DNA from: Shewanella seohaensis
Lineage (GTDB): Bacteria; Pseudomonadota; Gammaproteobacteria; Enterobacterales; Shewanellaceae
Assembly: GCF_025449215.1 (NCBI RefSeq)
Contig: NZ_CP104900.1
Location: 2,790,001-2,854,000, forward strand
Direction: 5' to 3'
DNA length: 64,000 bases
This document shows, one piece after another, positions 39,375-48,176 of the stretch. A program made the translations under genes and the position numbers. A model generated the notes under the pieces. That model had not been told where the DNA came from. It saw nothing but the letters and a program-made list of their open reading frames with translations, and searched no databases. Each line of letters begins with the position of its first letter. Positions within the stretch are counted from its first letter, which is position 1.

Positions 39375-40385
39375 TTACTTCGCGTTCATCAGCGCAACCG
39401 CGTTATCTAACATACGGTTACTGAAGCCCCATTCGTTATCGTACCATGCCATCACTTTGACTAAACGGCCGTTAACGCGGGTTTGAGTCGCATCGAAGTT
39501 AGATGAAAACGCATTGTGGTTAAAGTCGATAGACACCAGTGGCTCTTTGTTAACCGCTAACACTTCGCTCAGTGGCGCAACAGCAGCGGCACGTTCGATG
39601 ATGGCGTTAACTTCTTCAACAGTGGTATCACGTGCTGCAATGAAAGATAAATCCACTAAAGACACGTTAACAGTCGGTACACGTACTGCTAAACCATCGA
39701 ATTTACCTTGTAATTCAGGTACAACTAAACCTACTGCCGCGGCAGCGCCAGTTTTAGTTGGGATCATTGACAGTGCTGCAGCGCGGGCACGGCGTAAATC
39801 TGTGTGGTATACGTCAGATAAACGTTGATCGTTGGTGTAAGCATGAATGGTGGTCATCAGACCTGATTCGATACCAATTTCGTCATTTAACGGCTTAGCG
39901 AAAGGCGCTAAACAGTTAGTGGTACATGAGGCATTAGAGATAACTGTCATATCCGCGGTCAACACATTGTTGTTTACACCGTAAACGACGGTTGCATCAA
40001 CGTTTTTACCTGGTGCAGAGATAATGACTTTCTTCGCGCCCGCCGCTAAATGTGGCTGTACAGATTCTTTAGAAGTGAAGATACCAGTACATTCGAACAC
40101 GACGTCAACTTGTAAGTCGCCCCAAGGTAATTTACCTGGATCGCGTTCTTGGAAGGTGAGGATCTTGTCGCCGTTGACATAAATTGCTTCAGCATCATGC
40201 TCAACTTTGGCATTGAAACGACCATGTACAGAATCGTATTTTGTCAGGTGAGCGTTGATTGAAGCGTCGCCTAAATCGTTGATGGCAACAATTTTGATTG
40301 GGTAAGCTTTTTCGCTTTCATACAGGGCGCGTAATACGTTTCTACCGATACGGCCATAACCATTTATTGCTACACGGATAGTCAT
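39375..40385 (-). CDS. gapA: Glyceraldehyde-3-phosphate dehydrogenase, type I
   Basis: 336 residues. It oxidises glyceraldehyde-3-phosphate with NAD+ and phosphate. N-terminal dinucleotide motif [17 protein letters not shown], then VAINDLGD, and the catalytic Cys in [12 protein letters not shown] near residue 155. [38 protein letters not shown] is the usual substrate region. A HexR-like box 33 bp upstream suggests glycolytic induction with the Entner-Doudoroff genes. A second enzyme, gapB, lies 1.3 kb away in the opposite direction. Confidence 0.95.
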   Translation of the reverse strand: MTIRVAINGYGRIGRNVLRALYESEKAYPIKIVAINDLGDASINAHLTKYDSVHGRFNAKVEHDAEAIYVNGDKILTFQERDPGKLPWGDLQVDVVFECTGIFTSKESVQPHLAAGAKKVIISAPGKNVDATVVYGVNNNVLTADMTVISNASCTTNCLAPFAKPLNDEIGIESGLMTTIHAYTNDQRLSDVYHTDLRRARAAALSMIPTKTGAAAAVGLVVPELQGKFDGLAVRVPTVNVSLVDLSFIAARDTTVEEVNAIIERAAAVAPLSEVLAVNKEPLVSIDFNHNAFSSNFDATQTRVNGRLVKVMAWYDNEWGFSNRMLDNAVALMNAK

Positions 40386-40417
40386 CTCATATCCCTCTGG
40401 TGATTATAAAATTCAAC

Positions 40418-40434
40418 TGGTAGTAAAATTACCA
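40418..40434 (-). promoter_or_regulatory. HexR-like operator of gapA
   Basis: TGGTAGTAAAATTACCA, whose 13-bp core GTAGTAAAATTAC differs from the pykA box at one base. It lies 33-49 bp upstream of gapA. Confidence 0.7.
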
Positions 40435-40597
40435 AACTGACAGCTATCGTCAAGTGAATTCGGCAATTTTGCCGGGATTCGGTTAACAAATTAGGTGTTT
40501 TTTTTACATTGCTCGCGAAAACACCATTTTCAGCGCTGTATTTGGGTAAAAAATTACAAGGTGGCAAACATTTTGCCGACGTTCTTCAAAACGCAAG

Positions 40598-41497
40598 TTA
40601 AGGCGAATTTGGCTTCTCTGGCTCGACAGTTGTTGCCGCAGGCGGTGTTACCTCTGTCTGGGGCGGAGCAAGCCAGAGCGCAACCGGACTGGTTGAATAG
40701 AGGCCATCTTCTAACGCGTCGATTAAGTTCTGGGCGTATTGATCTAATTTGGCCGCTAGCGTCTTGTCGCCACCGATTAAGGCTAGCATCTTATCTTCAG
40801 AATACTTCTGCTGCGTAAGTAGTAAATTGGCTTTGGTCAGCATATATGTTTTTTCAAACGCTTGGGTTTGACGATAGGCTGAGGCGAGCCCAAGCAACCA
40901 GTTGGGATCAAAGTCGGCATATTGAATTTCTGCAAACACTTTAAGATAGAGTTGCTGCGCTTTGATGGCATTTCGATTGCTGTAATAGGTGGCGATTTGC
41001 GCTAAGAGAAAAGGTTCAGTGACTTCACCGGCATTTTCTTGCGCTAATAGTCGGTTTAAGGCATCGGTGTCGCCAAAACGTGTCCATTGATAGTAAGACA
41101 TAAAGGGGTCTTGGCGTTCGCGGGTTTCTTCCTGTAGACGGCTGAGGTTTTCTGTACTTAGGCGAAAGGCTCTTGCTCGGTCTGCTGTGCGATTCGTATG
41201 GATGATATGTTGCACCCCTGAGGCCAATTCAATACAACGGCTGTAATCTTCAAGGTAAGTTAACTGTTGGTAAAGTTGCTTACCCGTAGGATTTTTGTTG
41301 TCTAATAGGTCGAATCGGCTCTGGATCAGCAGGGTTTTCTCGGTTAAACACCATCCATCCTTATGCAAATCAGCACAAATTTCAGGATTATTTTTACAAA
41401 TCGTTTCGATATTTCGGCCATTATCACAACCGAAAAGGCTTATTGCGAGGGTAAATGATGTAATTATTACTAGATTTTGTCTCAAAATACGCTCCAA
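40598..41497 (-). CDS. DUF2989 lipoprotein
   Basis: 299 residues with a lipoprotein signal peptide (LVIITSFTLAISLFGCDN, lipobox LFGC). The body is helical and repeat-like: ICKNNPEICADLHKDGWCLTEKTLLI near residue 33, then TPR-like helices (LLAQIATYYSNRNAIKAQQLYLKVFAE, WLLGLASAYRQTQAFEKTYML). It matches the DUF2989 family seen in Shewanella and relatives; function unknown. The C-terminal tail is Pro-rich (TPPAATTVEPEKPNSP). A HexR-like box sits 13 bp upstream of its start, but this box may serve gapB instead. It is divergent from gapB. Confidence 0.8.
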   Translation of the reverse strand: MERILRQNLVIITSFTLAISLFGCDNGRNIETICKNNPEICADLHKDGWCLTEKTLLIQSRFDLLDNKNPTGKQLYQQLTYLEDYSRCIELASGVQHIIHTNRTADRARAFRLSTENLSRLQEETRERQDPFMSYYQWTRFGDTDALNRLLAQENAGEVTEPFLLAQIATYYSNRNAIKAQQLYLKVFAEIQYADFDPNWLLGLASAYRQTQAFEKTYMLTKANLLLTQQKYSEDKMLALIGGDKTLAAKLDQYAQNLIDALEDGLYSTSPVALWLAPPQTEVTPPAATTVEPEKPNSP

Positions 41498-41509
41498 AAT
41501 GCAATTTTC

Positions 41510-41524
41510 TCTAATAAAATTACA
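41510..41524 (+). promoter_or_regulatory. HexR-like box between the DUF2989 gene and gapB
   Basis: TCTAATAAAATTACA, one base away from TGTAATAAAATTACA. It is 168 bp upstream of gapB and 13 bp upstream of the DUF2989 start. HexR can activate gluconeogenic genes, so activation of gapB is possible. Confidence 0.55.
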
Positions 41525-41691
41525 GATTTACAGAAAATATCTTACTGGCAAGCTGGGTCAGTTTTCATTACAATGGCGCCGACCAAAACACAGGGTTTTC
41601 CCTAAAACCTCCATAAGATTATTGGTCTTTTCGTCATGTTACTCAAACCTTTCAATATATTTTATTGAAAAGTGAGATAAAGGATCTGTAA

Positions 41692-43125
41692 ATGAGCGCT
41701 GATAAACACCTACAAAGTTGGCAAGAACGTTTTGAAATGGCAGAGGCAATGCAACCTTTGCTGGGCAAGTTGTACCGTAACCAAGGCGTCGAAGTTGTGG
41801 TTTATGGTAAGCCATTACTCAATGCTTCTACTATTGAGATTATTAAAGCGCACCGTTTAGTTCGTCGTCATGTCGGCGAGAAATTACGTTTACGCGAGAG
41901 TTTCCCGTTTGTTCAAGCCTTAAGCAGACTCGCAGTTAAACAATGTAAAGTGGATATTGGTAAGCTTGCCGTTAAATACTGGGCTGAACATACCGATACC
42001 AACGAAATTGAAAGCTATATGGCACGTGAATTAGCGGCGGCGATTGATCATGCTGATGATATCGCCCCGCGTGATGTCGTGTTGTATGGTTTTGGTCGTA
42101 TTGGCCGCTTATTAGCGCGCTTACTGATCGAACGTACTGGCCGCAGCAACAAGTTAAGACTGCGCGCTATCGTGTTACGTGGTGGTAAGAAGGGCGATTT
42201 AGAAAAACGCGCAAGCTTACTGCGTCGTGACTCTGTTCATGGTCCATTTAACGGTTCAGTTGAAGTGGATGAAGAGAACAACGCTATCATCGCTAACGGC
42301 ACCTATATCCAAGTTATTTACGCAAACTCGCCAGATGAAGTGGATTACACCAAATACGGTATTACTGATGCCTTAGTGGTAGACAACACGGGTATTTGGA
42401 AAGATGAAGCTGGCCTTGGCTTACACTTGAAGAGCCCTGGTGCGAGCAAAGTGTTACTGACAGCTCCTGCAAAAGGCGCCATCAAGAACATCGTTTACGG
42501 CGTGAACGAAAGTGACATCACTGCAGAAGACATCATTGTGTCTGCGGCGAGCTGTACCACTAACGCCATCACACCAGTACTGAAAGCGGTAAACGACAAG
42601 TACGGTATCGAGAATGGTCACGTTGAGACGATTCACTCATACACAAACGATCAAAACCTGATCGACAACTACCACAGTGCTGACCGTCGTGGTCGCAGTG
42701 CACCATTAAACATGGTGATAACTGAAACAGGCGCGGCTAAAGCCGTAGCTAAGGCACTGCCTGTATTAGCGGGTAAACTGACGGGTAACGCGATTCGCGT
42801 GCCAACACCAAACGTATCTATGGCGATCATCAGCATGAACCTCAATGCTGAGACCAACAAAGACGAATTGAACGAATACCTGAAAGACACGGCGCTGCAA
42901 TCACCATTGCAAAACCAAATCGATTACACAGACTCAACTGAAATCGTATCAAGCGATTTAGTGGGATCTCGCTATGCGGGCGTGGTTGATTCACAAGCGA
43001 CTATCGCCGAAGGTAAACGTGCCATTCTGTACGTATGGTATGACAACGAATTTGGTTACAGCTGCCAAGTAGTCGGTGTGATGCAGACGATGTTAGGCCT
43101 GACGACTCTGTCTCTGCCGGCATAA
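41692..43125 (+). CDS. gapB: Long-form glyceraldehyde-3-phosphate dehydrogenase GapB type
   Basis: 477 residues, about 140 longer than gapA because of an N-terminal helical extension (residues 1-125) before the dinucleotide fold at VVLYGFGRIGRLLARLLIERTG. The catalytic Cys is in SAASCTTNAITPVLK near residue 285, followed by ETIHSYTNDQNLIDNYHSADRRGRSA. These long enzymes occur in shewanellae, vibrios and pseudomonads and are generally linked to gluconeogenesis. AAGGATC precedes ATG 41692. A terminator follows at 43152-43179. Confidence 0.93.
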   Translation: MSADKHLQSWQERFEMAEAMQPLLGKLYRNQGVEVVVYGKPLLNASTIEIIKAHRLVRRHVGEKLRLRESFPFVQALSRLAVKQCKVDIGKLAVKYWAEHTDTNEIESYMARELAAAIDHADDIAPRDVVLYGFGRIGRLLARLLIERTGRSNKLRLRAIVLRGGKKGDLEKRASLLRRDSVHGPFNGSVEVDEENNAIIANGTYIQVIYANSPDEVDYTKYGITDALVVDNTGIWKDEAGLGLHLKSPGASKVLLTAPAKGAIKNIVYGVNESDITAEDIIVSAASCTTNAITPVLKAVNDKYGIENGHVETIHSYTNDQNLIDNYHSADRRGRSAPLNMVITETGAAKAVAKALPVLAGKLTGNAIRVPTPNVSMAIISMNLNAETNKDELNEYLKDTALQSPLQNQIDYTDSTEIVSSDLVGSRYAGVVDSQATIAEGKRAILYVWYDNEFGYSCQVVGVMQTMLGLTTLSLPA

Positions 43126-43151
43126 TTGCTACGCACATAAATACTTCCAAG

Positions 43152-43179
43152 AAAAAGCGTCCAGTAGGGCGCTTTTTTT
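43152..43179 (+). terminator. Terminator of gapB
   Basis: AAAAAGCG..CC / GG..CGCTTTTT stem with a T7 run, 27 bp after the stop. Confidence 0.82.
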
Positions 43180-43348
43180 ATGGCATTGACCCGTCCTAAA
43201 TAGCGTTGATAAGGCTGGGTAACATCACTTCAGCTCTTGTTGTTGCAAAGAAAATCATCAAATTGATTATTCAATCGGCAAGTTTTTATCTCTGTGGCTG
43301 AATATTGGGCAAACAGTGCTTCTGAGCGCAATATTTCAAATTTGTTGA

Positions 43349-43376
43349 TTGACTCTGAAGGTTAAATCGGTAGAAT
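43349..43376 (+). promoter_or_regulatory. Promoter of the tRNA Gly-Cys-Leu operon
   Basis: TTGACT, 16-bp spacer, TAGAAT, then a GC-rich stretch, 75 bp upstream of tRNA-Gly. A perfect hairpin (GCTTAATC / GATTAAGC, 43420-43438) lies in the leader and may aid processing. The rest of the 43180-43450 spacer shows nothing else. Confidence 0.6.
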
Positions 43377-43450
43377 GCCAATCCGCAGTCAGGGGAAAGC
43401 GTAGCAACGTAACTCCTAAGCTTAATCGCTGATTAAGCTGTGACATCGAT

Positions 43451-43526
43451 GCGACATTAGCTCAGTTGGTAGAGCGATACCTTGCCAAGGTATAGGTCAT
43501 CGGTTCGAACCCGATATGTCGCTCCA
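43451..43526 (+). tRNA. tRNA-Gly (GCC)
   Basis: 76 nt with CCA encoded. Acceptor GCGACAT pairs with ATGTCGC, D-loop AGCTCAGTTGGTAGAGC, anticodon GCC in CTTGCCAAG, T-loop GGTTCGAACCC. Confidence 0.98.
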
Positions 43527-43549
43527 ACTCTTTACGAGTTTGGAAATCT

Positions 43550-43623
43550 GGCGCGATGGCAGAATGGCTATGCTGCGGATTGCAAATCCGTCGATCTCGG
43601 TTCGACTCCGGGTCGCGCCTCCA
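43550..43623 (+). tRNA. tRNA-Cys (GCA)
   Basis: 74 nt with CCA encoded. Acceptor GGCGCGA pairs with TCGCGCC, anticodon GCA in ATTGCAAAT, T-loop GGTTCGACTCC. 23 bp after tRNA-Gly, same transcript. Confidence 0.98.
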
Positions 43624-43672
43624 TAGATTAAAGTATTAATGACACGATTCCCGTCGTTAATATAAAGAGTTT

Positions 43673-43759
43673 GCCCGAGTGGTGGAATCGGTAGACACAA
43701 GGGATTTAAAATCCCTCGCTGGTAACAGCGTGCCAGTTCAAGTCTGGCCTCGGGTACCA
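43673..43759 (+). tRNA. tRNA-Leu (TAA)
   Basis: 87-nt class II tRNA with CCA encoded. Anticodon loop TTTAAAA gives TAA, long variable arm CGCTGGTAACAGCG, T-loop AGTTCAAGTCT. Followed by a terminator. Confidence 0.98.
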
Positions 43760-43769
43760 TAACATAGAG

Positions 43770-43798
43770 AAGGCCTAACAGATGTTAGGCCTTTTTTA
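43770..43798 (+). terminator. Terminator of the tRNA operon
   Basis: AAGGCCTAACA / TGTTAGGCCTT perfect 11-bp stem and T run, 10 bp after tRNA-Leu. Confidence 0.9.
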
Positions 43799-44052
43799 TT
43801 GCCGAAAATCCCATTCTAACACCTACAAATTAATCCTTAAACAAATAGTGATCAGCCTCTTAAAAATCACAATTATCAAAAATTTCAGCTTCAAGACAAT
43901 TGATCTCTCATTTAGTTGTTATTTATTTTAATCAATCCATAATACGCAAACTATTTCCTTAAGATGCGGCAATAGGCGCTATTCCCCCTCTTAAGACAGT
44001 GGTATAAATAAGCCGAATTTCCCCTACACGTGAACATTTAGGATAAGTAGTC

Positions 44053-45246
44053 ATGATTTTCTCTCAGGTAGTACTCGCACCCGCTGATCCCATCCTTGGT
44101 TTAACCGATACCTTCAAGGCCGATCCACGCCAAGATAAAGTGAACCTCGGTGTTGGCATTTATAAGGATGAAGCAGGGCAGACTCCAGTATTACAGTCAG
44201 TGAAGAAAGCAGAAGCCCTATTGCTTGAGCAAGAGAAGACCAAGAACTATTTAGGTATTGAAGGGGTTCAAACCTATAACCGCGTGGTACAAGAGCTATT
44301 ATTTGGCGAGGGCAGTACGCTTGTGACGTCAGGCCGTGCCGCGACCGCTCAGGCGCCAGGTGGTACTGGTGCACTGCGTATTGCCGCCGAGTTTCTACTG
44401 CGCAACACGCCATCGCGCACTGTGTGGGTAAGTAACCCAACTTGGGCGAACCATCAGAATATTTTTGAAACTGCAGGTTTAACGGTTAAAGAATACGGTT
44501 ACTACAATGCCAGTGCCCACGATATCGATTTCGATGGCATGATGACAGATCTCGCCAATGCACAGGCGGGTGACATTGTTCTACTGCACGGCTGCTGCCA
44601 TAACCCAACGGGTATTGATTTGACCTTAGCCCAATGGGAATTAGTTGCTAACCTGTGTGCAGACAAGCAGTTAGTGCCATTGTTTGACTTTGCTTATCAA
44701 GGTTTTGGTGCTGGGATTGAAGAAGATGCCGCAGGACTACGTTTAGTGGCTGCAAAAGTACCTGAGTTGTTAGTGGCTAACTCTTTCTCTAAAAACTTTG
44801 GTCTTTATAACGAGCGTATCGGCGCTGTGACTGTAGTGGCACAAAATGCCGATGAAGCGGTGCGTGCCTTCAGCCAAGTGAAGCGTACCATTCGCGCTAA
44901 TTACTCAAACCCACCAGCACACGGTGCGTTAATCGTTAGCACCATTTTAAGCGATGCGGCATTAAAAGCACTTTGGGTACAAGAGTTGACCGAAATGCGT
45001 GAGCGTATCGCCGAGATGCGTACCCTGTTCGTCCAAAGCTTAAAGGATGAAGGCGTGACCCAGGACTTTAGCTTTATTTCCCGCCAAAACGGTATGTTTA
45101 GTTTCTCTGGCTTAAACAAAGCGCAGGTTGCACGCTTGAAAGACGAGTTTGGTATTTATATCGTCGGTTCAGGCCGTATTAGTGTTGCCGGTATGACCAA
45201 AACCAATATGCCTGTGATCTGTAAAGCGATTGCCCAAGTTCTTTAA
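44053..45246 (+). CDS. Aromatic/aspartate aminotransferase (AspC/TyrB type)
   Basis: 397 residues, PLP fold type I, subgroup Ia. It transfers amino groups between aspartate or aromatic amino acids and 2-oxoglutarate. Motifs: [29 protein letters not shown] at the N-terminus, [14 protein letters not shown] near residue 179, [11 protein letters not shown] near 212, the PLP Lys in [19 protein letters not shown] near 247, and an Arg for the substrate carboxylate in [10 protein letters not shown] near the end. Aspartate and tyrosine aminotransferase cannot be told apart by eye. The stop codon lies in a 13-bp tandem repeat. Confidence 0.92.
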   Translation: MIFSQVVLAPADPILGLTDTFKADPRQDKVNLGVGIYKDEAGQTPVLQSVKKAEALLLEQEKTKNYLGIEGVQTYNRVVQELLFGEGSTLVTSGRAATAQAPGGTGALRIAAEFLLRNTPSRTVWVSNPTWANHQNIFETAGLTVKEYGYYNASAHDIDFDGMMTDLANAQAGDIVLLHGCCHNPTGIDLTLAQWELVANLCADKQLVPLFDFAYQGFGAGIEEDAAGLRLVAAKVPELLVANSFSKNFGLYNERIGAVTVVAQNADEAVRAFSQVKRTIRANYSNPPAHGALIVSTILSDAALKALWVQELTEMRERIAEMRTLFVQSLKDEGVTQDFSFISRQNGMFSFSGLNKAQVARLKDEFGIYIVGSGRISVAGMTKTNMPVICKAIAQVL

Positions 45247-45331
45247 CTTAGTTCTTTAATTTAGTTCTTTAATTTAGTTCTTTAATTTAGTTCTTTAAGT
45301 TAGCTCTTTAACTTAGTTCTTTAATTTAGTC
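45241..45331 (+). repeat. 13-bp tandem repeat, 7 copies
   Basis: Seven copies of a 13-bp unit, consensus CTTTAATTTAGTT. Copies 2-4 are identical, and the others differ by one to three bases. The first copy supplies the last codon and stop of the aminotransferase gene. Confidence 0.93.
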
Positions 45332-45356
45332 CTCTGGCATAAGAAGAGGGCTCACT

Positions 45357-45382
45357 AAAAAGGACAGCTTAGGCTGTCCTTT
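45357..45382. terminator. Terminator after the aminotransferase gene
   Basis: AAAAGGACAGC / GCTGTCCTTTT stem with a TTAG loop; A-rich and T-rich ends suit both convergent genes. A partial copy (gagctgtccttt) follows. Confidence 0.8.
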
Positions 45383-45450
45383 TGGTATTTTGAGCTGTCC
45401 TTTAGCATTTTGAATCTGTTGGGTGCTGAAGGGATGCGATTAGTGCGTCG

Positions 45451-46374
45451 TTATGACGCCAAGGTTTCTAGCGGTAAATCCGACTTAATTCTCAATACTG
45501 CGCTGAGCGCATCACGCAGCCCCGCCTGATCGTGTAATTGCGGATTGTGGCGATTTCTTAACGGGAAGTAATTCATTAAAGTGCCAAGGCGCACTTGTTC
45601 AGAGTGACGCAGTACCTTAGTGATCACAGGCTTGCCAATCACTTGATGGCACCAAGCTATCCGCTGCTCAATACTAAACTGGCCGGCTGGTGAAGTTTCT
45701 TCATTCAGATTATCGATAAAAACCACGGGCGCAGTGGTCATCGCTAAGGCTTTAGCAAAGCAGGGCAGTAACAGCGGTGGCATAATACTGGTCAGGAAGC
45801 TCCCTGGGCCTAGGATAATCAGATCCGCACGGCTGATGGCTTCACAGGCTTCGGCAGTCGCATCAACCTGTGGTTCAAGACATAAGGCAATGGGCGCCTC
45901 ATTCATCTTATCGACATTAACCTCACCAAAGACCTTACAACCAGAGGCCTGCAATGCCACTAAATGGGTTGGTTGCTCTGACATTGGGATAATATTGGTT
46001 TCAATCTTAAGCATATGACGAATAAGATTGACGGCCTCGAGGGGCCTAACGCAAAGCTTGTCGAGGGCAAGCAACATCAAATTACCCAGATTGTGGCCGC
46101 TTAGTTCGGTTTCGCCCTGAAAGCGGTACTCAAATAATTGCGAGCTCACCGAAGGGCGATGGGCTAGTTGAGACAGACAATTACGCAGATCGCCCCAGGC
46201 AATACAGTCCTGTTCGGCCCGTAATCTGCCCGTAGAGCCACCATTATCTGTGGTTGCAACAATGCCTGTGAGACGATTGCCCAGAAAATCCAGCGATGAG
46301 AGTACACGACCTAAGCCGTGACCACCACCAATGGCGACCACGTGTCTGTATTGATTTAAGATTTGATGCTGCAT
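45451..46374 (-). CDS. YvcK/CofD-like protein (gluconeogenesis factor family)
   Basis: 307 residues from ATG 46374 with AAGGAA 5 bp upstream; the frame extends to 46464 without a ribosome site. Glycine-rich start VVAIGGGHGLGRVLSSLDF, then TGIVATTDNGGSTGRLRAE and SGHNLGNLMLLAL, as in YvcK (E. coli YbhK). Related CofD is a phospholactate transferase; YvcK proteins bind UDP-sugars and affect cell shape and growth on gluconeogenic carbon in other bacteria. ILGPGSFLTSIMPPLLLP is also typical. Molecular activity unproven. It is monocistronic. Confidence 0.88.
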   Translation of the reverse strand: MQHQILNQYRHVVAIGGGHGLGRVLSSLDFLGNRLTGIVATTDNGGSTGRLRAEQDCIAWGDLRNCLSQLAHRPSVSSQLFEYRFQGETELSGHNLGNLMLLALDKLCVRPLEAVNLIRHMLKIETNIIPMSEQPTHLVALQASGCKVFGEVNVDKMNEAPIALCLEPQVDATAEACEAISRADLIILGPGSFLTSIMPPLLLPCFAKALAMTTAPVVFIDNLNEETSPAGQFSIEQRIAWCHQVIGKPVITKVLRHSEQVRLGTLMNYFPLRNRHNPQLHDQAGLRDALSAVLRIKSDLPLETLAS

Positions 46375-46690
46375 GAGGGTTCCTTCCTGAATACCCAAAA
46401 ATCCTGTCCTGTTGTTAAGTGGTGCTGCGAAGCCTCGTTTGGGCTCGGTTGCCAATACCTGCATTAACGGAACCTTAGTATAAAAGCTCAGTCAAAAGCA
46501 TGCACTAAATATTCACGCTCAAATTGTGCCAATGTGTATGAGTTAAGCGTGGGATCGCATTTTCAGAACAGATACGCTTTGACTGCGCTTGGCATGGGCG
46601 GTTTTGTCGTCAGATTTCGTGAATTTCAAGATATGACATATAATCTGGCGCTTATTTTGCCACTCGTGACTCAATATCAAAGGTGACTTA
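46375..46690. other. 316-bp spacer between the YvcK gene and bax
   Basis: Divergent promoter region; no RNA gene, repeat or clear operator seen. Confidence 0.5.
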
Positions 46691-47502
46691 TTGAAAACAG
46701 GTAGAATTGGTTCGTTTACACTCGCGTTAGCCCTAGTGATCTTAGCGATTTTTTCGCTGAGAGTCTGGCTCATTCCTACAATTGATGAGCCTGAATCTAT
46801 CGTTAACCAACTGGAAAACTCCGTTGATCCCGTTACTCAAGTGCCTGACTTTTCTGCCATCAATGATGTGGCGGAAAAAAGCGTGCCTTTTTTGATTTTC
46901 TCAGGCCGATCATTCAACAGCAAAACGCCATTATTGCCACCGAGCGTGACTTTATCACCGACATGTTGGCCTTAGTGGAGAACGACAGTACTCTGTCGGA
47001 TAAACAGTTAGCGCAGCTCAATCAGTTATTTGATAAATATCAATATGCTGCCCGTAATGTGGATGCAAAATCCCTGAACAGTTTACTCAAACGGGTCGAT
47101 ATTATTCCCGAATCTATGGTGCTTATTCAGGCGGCCAATGAATCGGGGTGGGGCAGTTCGCGTTTTGCCCGTGAAGGCTTTAACTTTTTCGGCGAATGGT
47201 GTTTTAGCAATGGTTGCGGCATAGTGCCATCCTCTCGTGGTTCAGGCAAAACCCATGAAGTGAAAGTGTTTCCCTCGGTGGATGCTTCAGTGTCTTCCTA
47301 TATGCGCAATTTGAACTCGAATACGGCATACACGCTGTTTCGCTCAATACGGGCCGATTTACGCTCTCAGGAAGCAGAGCTAAGTGCCGACCAACTGATC
47401 TATGGACTAGTGAATTATTCTGAAAGGCAAGAAGCTTATATCGACGAGTTACTCGATATGTTACGTCATAATGAAAAATATTTGGTGAAGGCGGATGTAT
47501 AA
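46691..47502 (+). CDS. bax: Bax-like glucosaminidase-domain protein, frame broken at 46875-46880
   Basis: About 270 residues when repaired. The start is probably TTG 46691 with AAGGTGA upstream. An N-terminal membrane anchor (FTLALALVILAIFSLRVWLI) is followed by a periplasmic domain. The first frame drifts after the A6 run 46875-46880; one added A gives VAEKKRAFFDFLRPIIQQQN and continues into MLALVENDSTLSDKQL. The glucosaminidase domain has the catalytic Glu in IQAANESGWGSSRFAREGFNFFGEWC. This family acts on peptidoglycan; the exact bond is not known from sequence. It overlaps the next gene by 8 bp. Confidence 0.88.
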
Positions 47503-48118
47503 AAAATGGTGGTTAGTGGGGCTTTGCTTGTGTGCGACAAGCCTGCAGGCAGAAACGATTTCCCTCGAATATAAAGGCTTTTATGACAGATTAAAGCAAG
47601 TCAATAAGGGGAATTATCAGTTAGTCGAAATCGCCTTTAGTGTACCAATGCTGCCTAATTGTCAGATCCAGAGTGGAAGCATTTCGAGTGAATTAAATTC
47701 AACGCCACTCACTTATACAGCGGCGCAGCGGTTGTTTATTCCCTTTGATGACGCGCTGAAAGATCAACGCGCATTAGTGAATCTAGAGTTTGAAGGCAAG
47801 GCTGAGGGCTGTGGTATTGCGATGCAAGTCAGAGCTAAGCAGACTTTAGCCACATACGACAAGGCGCGACTAGCGCAAATCGCCAGCGAAATGGATGCTT
47901 TACTCGGAGCCATGCAGGGCTTCCCGATGCGCTATTTTAAGGAGCCAATCGCGGGATTAAACTTTGAATTTGCTCAAGACCAAGCCGTTACTGTGACGCT
48001 TGATGGGCGTGAGCAACAGGTGAACAGCAGCTTTAAGTTGAGTGTTGAGCAGCTTAACAGCTTGACGTCGTTGCAATTTAGCCAGGCGCCGACCGTATTG
48101 AGCCCTTGGGTTAAGTAA
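47495..48118 (+). CDS. DUF2987 periplasmic protein
   Basis: 207 residues with a signal peptide (MYKKWWLVGLCLCATSLQA). It matches DUF2987, a family of Shewanella/Vibrio-type gammaproteobacteria. Visible pattern: LEYKGFYDRLKQVNKGNYQLVEIAFSVP near residue 24, two Cys (LPNCQIQ, AEGCGIA) that could form a disulphide, and a helical middle (ARLAQIASEMDALLGAMQGF). No known function. It is translationally coupled to bax, so it may help or partner that cell-wall protein; this is inference. Confidence 0.8.
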   Translation: MYKKWWLVGLCLCATSLQAETISLEYKGFYDRLKQVNKGNYQLVEIAFSVPMLPNCQIQSGSISSELNSTPLTYTAAQRLFIPFDDALKDQRALVNLEFEGKAEGCGIAMQVRAKQTLATYDKARLAQIASEMDALLGAMQGFPMRYFKEPIAGLNFEFAQDQAVTVTLDGREQQVNSSFKLSVEQLNSLTSLQFSQAPTVLSPWVK

Positions 48119-48135
48119 GGATAGATTTTAGCTAT

Positions 48136-48163
48136 AAAAAAGCCCACTCTCGTGGGCTTTTTT
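48136..48163. terminator. Bidirectional terminator between the DUF2987 gene and ttcA
   Basis: AAAAAAGCCCAC / GTGGGCTTTTTT perfect stem with a TCTC loop, between convergent genes. Confidence 0.9.
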
Positions 48164-48176
48164 ATGCGTATCGCGT

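Noticed and set aside
45241..45331. CRISPR-like array
   Set aside because: The units are 13 bp, directly tandem and lack unique spacers.
46543..46773. Minus-strand frame overlapping the bax start
   Set aside because: No ribosome site and it lies opposite the membrane anchor of bax; likely a shadow.
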